Source: an uncultured Chloroflexota bacterium
Lineage (GTDB): Bacteria > Chloroflexota > Anaerolineae > Aggregatilineales > Phototrophicaceae
Length of the DNA: 8,758 nucleotides
NCBI GenBank assembly: GCA_937864975.1
Contig: CALMDI010000625.1
Location: 1 to 8,758 of the forward strand
Reading direction: 5' to 3'
In this document: piece after piece, positions 1-7,200 of the stretch
How the letters are laid out: each line of letters opens with the position of its first letter
Position numbering within the stretch: the first letter of the stretch is position 1
Position numbers and translations under genes: made by a program
The notes under the pieces: model-generated
Told to the model about the DNA's origin: nothing
Seen by the model: the letters and a program-made list of their open reading frames with translations, nothing else
Databases searched by the model: none

Positions 1-1
1 A

Positions 2-859
2 GGCGCGCTGTACTACCAGACGCGGATGCCGCAGTACGAAGGCGATCAGGCCGGTCCGATTCCGGCGTCCTTTCCGAAGGGGACGCGCGCGTTCTACGTC
101 ATGAAGTATGAGGTCACGCAGGGTCAGTACGCCGCGTTCCTCAACGCCCTCTGGGGTGAGCACACCTTCTTCCGCGCGCCCTTCGCCGGCATCGGCTACT
201 ACGACGAACGCGGCACCATCAGACTCGACGGCCGCACGTATGTCGCCGGGGCGCCGAACCGGCCGGCGAACTGGATCAGCTGGGACGACGGGATCGCATT
301 TGCCGACTGGGCCGGGTTGCGCCCGATGACGGAGCTCGAGTTCACGAAGGCCGCGCGTGGCCCCGTGCGGCCGGCCGGCATCGACTATCCCTGGGGCACG
401 ACCACCCGCGCGCGCGTGCGCCGGCAACTCGTCGAGAACGGCGATCTCGCCACCCAGGGCGAGGCCGACGAGTCGCGCCTCACGCGCGACACGCGCGACG
501 TGCTCGGGGCGTCGTACTACTGGGTCATGGATCTGGCCGGCTCGGTGTGGGAGCGGGTCGTCAGCGCCGGGCATCCGAAGGGCCGCGCGTTCCGCGGCAC
601 CCACGGCGACGGCACGCTGCGCGCCTACGGCATGGCGACCAACGACGACTGGCCGTCGGGCGACCACGACGGCGGCGGCTACGGGTACAAGGGAGGCGGC
701 TACTACGAGATGGCGCGGGAGCGGGCCCGCGCGAACGACGAGCTGCTGCTCGAGCTCAATCCCCACAGCCCCATCGACTGGCGCAACTACGCCGCCTGGG
801 GTGGCGCGCCGCGATCGATGGCCTACGGATTCCGCGCGGCTCGCACGGCGGACCGCTAG
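2..859 (+). CDS. FGE-sulfatase (SUMF1-like) domain protein, 5' end cut off by the window
   Basis: The frame is open from the first bases of the window, so the gene starts upstream; the Met at position 26 is internal to a continuous domain and probably not the start. Numbering from that Met, the family landmarks appear in order: FYVMKYEVTQGQY (23-35), RPANWISWDDGIAFADWAG (79-97), RPMTELEFTKAARG (99-112), YPWG (121-124), YWVMDLAGSVWE (165-176) and the terminal GFRAAR (268-273). These fit the formylglycine-generating-enzyme/EgtB/PvdO fold (PF03781). True formylglycine-generating enzymes use a C-terminal cysteine pair to oxidise a sulfatase cysteine. No cysteine is visible in the 285 residues seen here, so that chemistry is unlikely and the exact role is unknown. 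The missing N-terminus may hold a signal peptide or other domains. Composition is much more GC-rich than the genes that follow. Family assignment is secure, function is not. Confidence 0.85.
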   Translation, partial: GALYYQTRMPQYEGDQAGPIPASFPKGTRAFYVMKYEVTQGQYAAFLNALWGEHTFFRAPFAGIGYYDERGTIRLDGRTYVAGAPNRPANWISWDDGIAFADWAGLRPMTELEFTKAARGPVRPAGIDYPWGTTTRARVRRQLVENGDLATQGEADESRLTRDTRDVLGASYYWVMDLAGSVWERVVSAGHPKGRAFRGTHGDGTLRAYGMATNDDWPSGDHDGGGYGYKGGGYYEMARERARANDELLLELNPHSPIDWRNYAAWGGAPRSMAYGFRAARTADR

Positions 860-1019
860 TCGCCTCGTGCGGCCAGGACTACCTGGGCGCGATATAGCTC
901 TGGCGTGCCCGCGGCTCGAGTCCGCGTTCCGCCACCCGCACCTCGACGGGGCGCTGGCCGACCGGGCGTTCGTCGAGCAGCGGCAGCAGAATTTTGCTCA
1001 AGCAGCCTCATCAACTGAT
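860..1019. other. Intergenic gap holding a composition junction near 985
   Basis: Positions 860-985 continue the very GC-rich composition of the gene to the left. From about position 990 the DNA becomes AT-richer, beginning with AATTTTGCTCAAG. I see no promoter, terminator or ribosome binding site for the downstream pair here. Both strands are open across 882-1004: the + frame that leads into the antitoxin-like ORF, and a - frame ending in TAG at 879-881. Either could be the remnant of a neighbouring gene cut at the junction. I recognise neither. Confidence 0.4.
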
Positions 1020-1190
1020 GTGGAGGCACGGATCGCCGCTATTCACGAGGCGCTGGAAGAATTTCGTGAAGGGTTATCAGAAAATGACTTACGAGTTATT
1101 GCCGAAGCTTTGAACGTGAAATATCACTACCCCATGAAAGACCTCGCTATGTACGACTGGATGGACGATGTGCCAAAGGACGAGCGGTGA
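1020..1190 (+). CDS. Possible antitoxin of the VapC-like toxin, 5' end uncertain
   Basis: This is a short acidic, helix-rich frame of 56 codons from a GTG at 1020. It begins VEARIAAIHEALEEF and ends YDWMDDVPKDER. Its stop overlaps the start of the PIN-domain gene in GTGA, the translational coupling typical of type II toxin-antitoxin operons, and its AT-richer composition matches the toxin. I do not recognise an antitoxin fold: no clear ribbon-helix-helix, AbrB or Phd signature is visible. No ribosome binding site precedes the GTG. The frame stays open upstream into the GC-rich stretch, so the real N-terminus, which would carry any DNA-binding domain, may have been lost at the composition junction near 985. 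The antitoxin role is inferred from position, overlap and size only. Confidence 0.45.
   Translation: MEARIAAIHEALEEFREGLSENDLRVIAEALNVKYHYPMKDLAMYDWMDDVPKDER
1175..1180 (+). promoter_or_regulatory. Ribosome binding site of the PIN toxin gene
   Basis: AAAGGA lies six bases before the GTG at 1187 and inside the end of the preceding frame. It decides in favour of the GTG start, which gives the canonical VapC opening MIYLLDT. Confidence 0.6.
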
Positions 1191-1585
1191 TTTACCTGCT
1201 CGACACGACAACCGTTTCCGATCTACTGGTTAATCATCCACAAGCAGAAACTCAATTAAGCGAGCATTTAGCTCTGCGTCACGTTGTCGCTATCTGCACG
1301 CCAATACATTATGAAGTTATTCGTGGATTGTTGTGGAAAAATTTTGCAAAGAAGCTACAGACCTTTGAGCAGAAATTGCTCCCCAGACTCGATAGAGTGG
1401 CAACTGAAGAAGCAGACTGGCTGCAGGCAGCCCAGTTCTGGGCAGCGACCATGAAAGCGGGCAGGCAGCTTTCCGATATGGATTTGCTTCTGGCTGCAAT
1501 GGCGCAACGCCTCGATGCGATTATCGTCAGCAGCGACGACGATTTTGATGCGTTACCGGTTCGACGCGAAAACTGGCGCTTGTAA
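1187..1585 (+). CDS. vapC: VapC-type PIN-domain ribonuclease toxin
   Basis: This 132-residue protein has the size and layout of VapC toxins of type II toxin-antitoxin systems, which are Mg-dependent endoribonucleases (often cutting tRNA or rRNA) held inactive by the upstream-encoded antitoxin. The acidic active-site residues are in place: D6 in LLDTTTVSDLL, E43 in HYEVIRG, D97/D99 in LSDMDLLLAA, and D117-D119 in SSDDDFDAL. The start is GTG, supported by AAAGGA six bases upstream; an ATG start would remove the first catalytic Asp. It overlaps the preceding short frame by four bases. The coding DNA is clearly less GC-rich than both neighbours (27 of 60 bases are G/C at 1261-1320), consistent with a horizontally acquired module. 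The gene appears intact. The PIN family call is firm; the RNA target cannot be read from the sequence. Confidence 0.88.
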   Translation: MIYLLDTTTVSDLLVNHPQAETQLSEHLALRHVVAICTPIHYEVIRGLLWKNFAKKLQTFEQKLLPRLDRVATEEADWLQAAQFWAATMKAGRQLSDMDLLLAAMAQRLDAIIVSSDDDFDALPVRRENWRL

Positions 1586-1622
1586 ACACTGTTGACCCCT
1601 CGCCAACCCTTTAAGCCCACAA

Positions 1623-1651
1623 TTGAACCTGCCCCGCCGCGATGATACAAT
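1623..1651 (+). promoter_or_regulatory. Sigma70-type promoter for mutS2
   Basis: The -35 element TTGAAC (1623-1628) is separated by exactly 17 bases from the -10 element TACAAT (1646-1651). TGA immediately before the -10 supplies an extended -10 TG motif. It predicts a transcript start near 1658, giving a leader of about 50 bases before mutS2. It lies just after the toxin gene, so mutS2 need not depend on toxin-antitoxin transcription. Confidence 0.65.
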
Positions 1652-1660
1652 ACATCGTCT

Positions 1661-1679
1661 GCGCCCGACCCACGGGCGC
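1661..1679 (+). other. GC-rich hairpin in the mutS2 leader
   Basis: GCGCCCG (1661-1667) pairs perfectly with CGGGCGC (1673-1679) across a 5-base loop. It starts a few bases after the predicted transcript start and ends 29 bases before the mutS2 ATG. No T-tract follows, so it does not look like an intrinsic terminator. It may stabilise the mRNA 5' end, or simply be a chance GC-rich inverted repeat. Confidence 0.4.
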
Positions 1680-1708
1680 GCGAGTTATTCGTAGAACGAC
1701 TATTCACG

Positions 1709-4099
1709 ATGAACGAAAAATCATTGCAGGTTCTGGAACTGCCGAAAATTCTCGACCGGCTGGCGGGCTACACCACCTTTTCCGCCGGAGCCGAGCTCGC
1801 GCGCGACCTGAGACCGTCCACCCAACTTGACGAAGCGCAGACGTGGCAGGCGGAAACCGCCGAGGCGCGGCAGATGTTCGCCAGCAGCGTGAACGTCGGG
1901 CTGGGCGGCGTGCGCGACGTGCGCGACGTCGCCATTTCCGCGCAGCGCGGTATCGTCATCGAGCCGCCCACCTTCCTCGACATTCGCACGACGCTCCGGC
2001 GGGGCACCACGCTCAAGCGCACGCTCGGACGCATGAAGGGGCAGTATCCCCTGCTGGCGGAAATCGTCAACGAGATCGAGGAATGCAACGAGCTTCAGGA
2101 CGAAATCGCCCGCGTGTTTGACGACAACGGCGTCGTCAAGGACAGCGCCAGCCCGCAGTTGGCGATGGTGCGCCGCGACCTCAAAATCGCCTTTGATCGC
2201 CTTCAAACGCGGCTTCAGCGCATCATCAGCGCGGGCGGCAACCAGCCCATCTTGCAGGAAGCCATCATCACCATGCGGAACGGGCGCTACGTGGTGCCGC
2301 TCAAGAGCGAGCATCGCGGCAGGCTCCCCGGCGTCGTCCACGACTCGTCGTCCTCCGGCGCGACGCTGTGGATCGAGCCGTTAGAAACGGTCGAGATGAA
2401 TAACCGCTGGCGCGAATTGCAGTTGGATGAGGAAAAGGAAATCCGGCGCATCCTCGCCGCGCTGACCGAGCAGGTCGGGCAGGACAGCGAGGGCATCGTC
2501 CGCACGGTCGAAGTGCTGGCGTATGTCGATCTCGTCATGGCGAAGGCGCGCTACGCCGACGCGCTGAAAGCCGCCGAGCCAACCCTCATCCCCTTCAAGC
2601 CAAAATCGAATAATCCGAAGCATCCCGGCAGCACAATCTCCATCGAGGGCGCGCGCCACCCGCTGCTGTCCGGCAGCGTCGTACCCATCGACGTCGATTT
2701 TGACGACAACACGTGGATACTGGTCGTCACCGGACCGAATACCGGCGGCAAGACGGTCGCCCTGAAAACCGTCGGGCTGCTCTCGCTGATGGCGCAGTGT
2801 GGCTTGCACCTGCCGTGCGATAAAGCCCGGCTGAGCGTGTTCGAGGGCATCTACGCCGATATCGGCGACGAGCAGAGCATCGAGCAGTCGCTCAGTACGT
2901 TCTCGTCGCATATGACCAACACCATCCATATCCTTCGCGAATGCAACGAGCGCTCGCTGGTTTTGCTGGACGAACTGGGCGCGGGCACCGACCCCGCCGA
3001 AGGCTCGGCGCTGGCGCGGGCAATCCTGACGCAGCTTCTGGAACGGCGCGTGACGGCGATGGTCACGACCCACCACCCGGAACTGAAAGTCTACAGCGTC
3101 GAAACGCCGGGCGTGCGGAACGCCAGCGTCGAGTTCAATCTGGACACACTCGCGCCGACCTACCGGCTGATTATCGGCTTGCCGGGGCGCTCGAACGCGC
3201 TGGCAATTGCGACGCGCCTGGGGCTAAGCCCCGAAATTATCGAGGACGCCCGCGCGATGGTCGCCACTGAAGACCTGATCGCGGACGATCTGCTCGACGA
3301 AATTCACCGGACACGGGAGGATATTCGCCGTCAGCAGGCAAGCGCCGCCGAGATGCGCGAGGAGATCGAGGCGCAGAAAGCCGAGCTTCAGGTCAAGCTC
3401 AACGAGGTCGAAAATGAGCGCCGCAACATCATCGCCACGTCGCGGCGGCAGGTGCAGGACGAGATGGAAGACTTCCGCAAAGAGCTTCGCCGCCTGCGCG
3501 GCGAGATGCGCGAAGCCTCGCTCCCCCTCGAACGCCTGAAGCAGTTGGACGCGGAAGCCGCCGAGGTGTCCGCCAATCTGCGCGAGCCGGTGGACAATGC
3601 CATCGACGCGCCGGACGGCTTGGACTGGACGCCGCGCCTGGGCGATGCCGTCTGGCTGGACACCCTCAAAGCCGAGGGCACGATCACGGAGCTGGATCGC
3701 GAAGAGGCGATGGTACAGGTCGGCACGCTGCGGGTGCGCGCGAACCTGCGCGAATTACGCAAGCCGAACCGCGCCGAGCGCAAGGAACTGAAAAAGCGCC
3801 GTGTGTCCGCCTACGCGGCAGAACCGGTGCCGACGGTGCAGAAAGGCGCGTCGCCGGGGCTGGAACTTGATTTACGCGGCGCGCGCGTGGACGACGCCCT
3901 CAAGCGGCTGGACGATTACATCGACGCCGCGTACCTGGCGGGTCTCCCCTTCGCGCGCATCATTCACGGCAAAGGCACGGGCGCGCTGCGCCGAGCCGTA
4001 CAGGATCGTGTCTACAATCACCCGCTGGTCAGCAAGGTCGTCGGCGCGCCGCCCAAAGTCGGGATGCGAAAAAGATTCAACTGCTCGCGGCTGAAATAA
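1709..4099 (+). CDS. mutS2: MutS2 family ATPase with Smr domain, altered C-terminus
   Basis: This 796-residue protein has the MutS2 layout and near-usual length (the Bacillus protein is about 785). The N-terminal half is the helical core/clamp, without the mismatch-recognition domain of MutS1. The ATPase follows, with Walker A GPNTGGKT at 342-349 and Walker B LVLLDELGAGTDP at 417-429. Residues about 520-660 are a charged coiled coil. The C-terminal Smr domain has LELDLRG at 718-724 and HGKGTGALR at 753-761. MutS2 proteins act on branched DNA and, in Bacillus, on collided ribosomes; the Smr domain can carry nuclease activity. Through GAPPK (779-783) the sequence looks normal. The last 13 residues (VGMRKRFNCSRLK) do not resemble the usual glycine-rich end with a GGDG-like motif. 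They are instead the antisense reading of the PD40-like segment, so the true 3' end seems lost. The ribosome binding site is weak. Family identification is very secure. Confidence 0.96.
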   Translation: MNEKSLQVLELPKILDRLAGYTTFSAGAELARDLRPSTQLDEAQTWQAETAEARQMFASSVNVGLGGVRDVRDVAISAQRGIVIEPPTFLDIRTTLRRGTTLKRTLGRMKGQYPLLAEIVNEIEECNELQDEIARVFDDNGVVKDSASPQLAMVRRDLKIAFDRLQTRLQRIISAGGNQPILQEAIITMRNGRYVVPLKSEHRGRLPGVVHDSSSSGATLWIEPLETVEMNNRWRELQLDEEKEIRRILAALTEQVGQDSEGIVRTVEVLAYVDLVMAKARYADALKAAEPTLIPFKPKSNNPKHPGSTISIEGARHPLLSGSVVPIDVDFDDNTWILVVTGPNTGGKTVALKTVGLLSLMAQCGLHLPCDKARLSVFEGIYADIGDEQSIEQSLSTFSSHMTNTIHILRECNERSLVLLDELGAGTDPAEGSALARAILTQLLERRVTAMVTTHHPELKVYSVETPGVRNASVEFNLDTLAPTYRLIIGLPGRSNALAIATRLGLSPEIIEDARAMVATEDLIADDLLDEIHRTREDIRRQQASAAEMREEIEAQKAELQVKLNEVENERRNIIATSRRQVQDEMEDFRKELRRLRGEMREASLPLERLKQLDAEAAEVSANLREPVDNAIDAPDGLDWTPRLGDAVWLDTLKAEGTITELDREEAMVQVGTLRVRANLRELRKPNRAERKELKKRRVSAYAAEPVPTVQKGASPGLELDLRGARVDDALKRLDDYIDAAYLAGLPFARIIHGKGTGALRRAVQDRVYNHPLVSKVVGAPPKVGMRKRFNCSRLK

Positions 4100-4293
4100 A
4101 GATACTCGCCGCTGTGCGAAAACTTGAGCCCGTAAAAATTCTCGTCCTGCGGCGCGATAAGCTGGACGTTCGTTTCGGTCGAAAGCTGCCTGAGCCAGAG
4201 GCTCTGTTTGCCGCCCGTCGTGTTGGTGTAGGCGATAAACTTTCCGTCGGGCGAGATCGCCGAGAGCGTCGCTTGTCCGATGCCGGTTATTTT
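4018..4293 (-). other. TolB/PD40 beta-propeller-like fragment fused in frame to the PBP C-terminus
   Basis: Residues about 1189-1279 of the PBP frame read as part of a PD40/WD40-like propeller. Blade-type motifs include ISPDGKFIAY (1201-1210), KQSLWLRQLST, LKFSHSGEYLYFSREQ and RIPTLGGAPT. From memory this closely resembles the propeller part of Acidobacteria-type transcription-regulator or serine/threonine-kinase proteins, where KIT...AAISPDGK, QSLWLRQ and NVQIVPP recur. It holds only about two blades and ends at a TGA inside the antisense of mutS2, so it is not a complete domain. Local composition is lower in GC (29 of 60 at 4081-4140, against 37 of 60 at 4381-4440). It is probably a foreign or mis-joined piece rather than a native part of the PBP. 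Confidence 0.7.
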
Positions 4294-7200
4294 TCTGGAT
4301 CGCGCCGACGACAGTTGCGGCTCGCCCGCTTCGCTGCCGCCAGTCCACAAATGATGCGACGCGGGCGGCGGCGGCTGATTTTGCAGGAACAATTCCGTGC
4401 GCGTTCCCGTACATCCCTGCGCCGGATCGTAGACGGTGCCCGTGTCGGCGCAAATCTGCGCCGCGACGATCCCGCCGGGGTCGGGGAACGCCGCGGGTGT
4501 GTTCCCTTGCAGCGCCGACCGCATGACCTCGTTCCAGATCGGGATTGCCGCTAGCGCGGTTGTCGCCGTCGTCGCCTGATTATCGACCCGCCCCGTCCAT
4601 ACCCCCACGACCATGTTGCTCGTGAAGCCCATCGTCCACAGGTCGCGGTTGTCATTCGTCGTGCCGGTCTTGGCGGCGACCAAGCCCTCGTAGCCGGGAA
4701 TGCTCAAGCCGGAGTTAGTACCAAACGCGGCGGCGCGCGCTTCGTTATCGGTGAGAATGCTGTCCATCACATACGCCACCTGCGGCGAGATGACCTGCAC
4801 CGGCTCCGGTCGCGGGGGAATCTCCACCTGGTTGCCGTCGGAGTCGGTAATGCTGGTGATCGTATACAGCGGGACGTGCCTGCCGCCGTTAGCCAGCACG
4901 CCGTATGCCTGTACGTGATCGTACAGGCGAATTTCATTCGAGCCGAGCGCCGACGACAAGCCGAACGTCGCATCGTCGAGGAAGCGCAAGCCCATGCGCG
5001 ACGCCATATCGCGGAACTTGTCGACGCCGATGAACTCAAACGCTTTCACCGCCGGGACGTTGTAGCTGTTCTGAAGCGCCGAGCGCACCGACACCGGTCC
5101 GCGGAAGCGGCGGTCGTAATTGAGCGGCTGGTATGGCGGCTGCGTGTTGTAGGTCGTCGGCACGTCCCACAGAATCGACGCCGCGGTCATGTAATCCAGC
5201 CTGCCGCCGCGGTCGATGCCTTCCAGCGCCGCCGTGTACACAATCGGCTTGATGGACGAGCCGGGCTGCTGCCACGTCAGCACGTTATTGACCTGCCCGT
5301 CAATAGACTCATTGTTGAAATCCGGGCTGCCAACCATCGCGCGGATCGCGCCGGTCGTTGGATCCGCGACCAGCACCGCGCCCGTATCCAAGCCGGAGCC
5401 GGATGCCGCGCTGACGTTCTGCGCCAGCGCATTTTGCGCCGCGTCCTGAATGCGCGGGATCAGCGTCGTGCGAATGGTGAAGCCGCGACGGTACATCTCC
5501 GCCGTGCCAAACGACTGTTCGATCTGCGCCTGCACGAAGTTGACAAAGTGCGGGTATTGAATGGTGTACTCGCGCGGTCGGAAAGAGCGTGTTTCCACCA
5601 GCGCCCGCTCGACCAGCACCGTCCCGCCGACGATGTCGCCGCCGGGACCAATGCGAATTTGCGCGTCGCCGATGCAGAACGGCTCGCCCAGGTACGGCTC
5701 GTGCTGGAACTGGATGCAGCCCACGTCGCGCATCAGCCGCAGCACCGTCTCCATGCGGTCAAACGCCGCTTCGCTGTTGACGACCGGATCATAGGTCGCG
5801 GGCGCCTGAAGCATCCCCGCGATCATGGCGGACTCCGCCATGTTCAGATCGGCGGCGCTCTTGCCAAAGTAGAACTGCGACGCCGCCTCGACGCCATACG
5901 ACCGGTTGCCGAAGAAGAACTCGTTCAGGTAAAGCTCCAGAATGAAGTTCTTGTCGTAGCGCTGCGCGATTTCCGACGCGATGACAATTTCTTGCAGCTT
6001 ACGCTCGGTCGAGACCGTCGTGTCGTGCAAAATCAGGTTGCGGGCAATCTGCTGCGTGATCGTGCTCGCGCCCGATTCGATCTGCCCGGACACTGCGTTC
6101 TGTGCAATCGCGCGACCAATGGCGATGGCATCCCAGCCCGGATCGTCGTAATAACGCTCGTTCTCCGTCGCCAGTACCGCGTGAATCAGGAACGGCGAAA
6201 CATCGCGAAGCGCGATCTTCTGCCGCGCGCCGCCATCGCGGCTGGTCAATTCCGCGATCATGTTTCCCTCGGCGTCGAGGATGCGCGCCGTCTGGAATTC
6301 CGGCTGGTAATTCGCCAGCGCCGCGATTTCATCCTGATACGGTCCGCTCAGGCTGGAATAATAAGCAATACCGCCGACGATGCCGCACGCGCCGAGCAGG
6401 AACAGCAGCGCCACCCCGACAATTGCCAGGATCGCCAGCAGCCGCCCCATCGACTGGCGCTTCTGCTTCAGCACCTGATCGTAGGTCGGAGACGCCTTGC
6501 TGCGAAGATCGTAGGACGGCGGCGCGACATCTTCCCGCGGCGCGGGAACGCCCGGTTGCGTGCCGAGGTCGGCGGGCGCGGACGCCACAGTTTCCCCGGA
6601 GACTGCCGCGTTCGGGATCGTCGGCTGCGAGCGAACCGGCTGCGTGACGCCCAGGTCGTTGGGCACGGGCGGCAGCCTGAAGCCCGCCGCGCCCGGCAGC
6701 GTGTAATCGGGGTCGCGCACCGGCACGGAGCGCGGCAGCGGCATATACTCGTCGGGCAGATTGATCGCGGACGTCGCCACCGTCCGGTCGCCGGGGAGCA
6801 TCGGCGCGGATGGCATCGTGTCCATCCCAGTGTCGACTTCCTGCTCGGCTGCCAGGGCGGGCGGCGTTTCGGGCAGCCACTGCCCGTTTGAAAACTTGTA
6901 CCACGTGTCCGTTTCGACGCCGAGCATCCACCAGACGTTGTCGTCGTCCAGCACCATCAGCCGCCGTAGCTCGGTTTGAAGCTGGTCACGGGTAAGCTGT
7001 CCGTTGCGATACTGACGGCGCAGCCCGCGCACTTTTTCTTCCGTCTCGTGATACTTTTTCGCCAGCGATGCCTGCCCCGCCTCGACCAGTTCTGCCGCGG
7101 ATGGCTCGGACGCGGCGGGCGCTTCGGCGGCTTCCGGCGCGGTCGTCGTTGCCGCAGGTTGAGGCTGTTCAGCGCTCAACCGCTCAAGCTGGCGGCGGGC

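Noticed and set aside
879..1004. A minus-strand open frame ending in TAG at 879-881, reading like a C-terminal protein fragment (RPVEVRVAERGLEPRARQ)
   Set aside because: It has no start codon with a ribosome binding site and no family I recognise, and the opposite strand is equally open with high GC3. It could be a truncated neighbour, but the evidence is too thin to annotate.
357..1019. A plus-strand frame running under the FGE-like gene into the antitoxin frame as one 277-residue protein
   Set aside because: The upstream part is Ala/Arg/Thr/Ser-rich low-complexity shadow coding. Only the 3' end, after the composition change, looks like a protein.
1592..1597. TTGACC as a second -35 box after vapC
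   Set aside because: No acceptable -10 hexamer lies 16-18 bases downstream; the TTGAAC/TACAAT pair is far better.
2381..3076. Long minus-strand frame antisense to mutS2
   Set aside because: It overlaps the Walker A and Walker B coding of mutS2 and has no recognisable motif; it is a shadow of high-GC coding.
4876..6891. A 671-codon open plus-strand frame antisense to the PBP gene
   Set aside because: It is an Arg/Ala-rich shadow produced by the GC-rich PBP codons, without any recognisable domain or ribosome binding site. The PBP motifs on the other strand are unambiguous.
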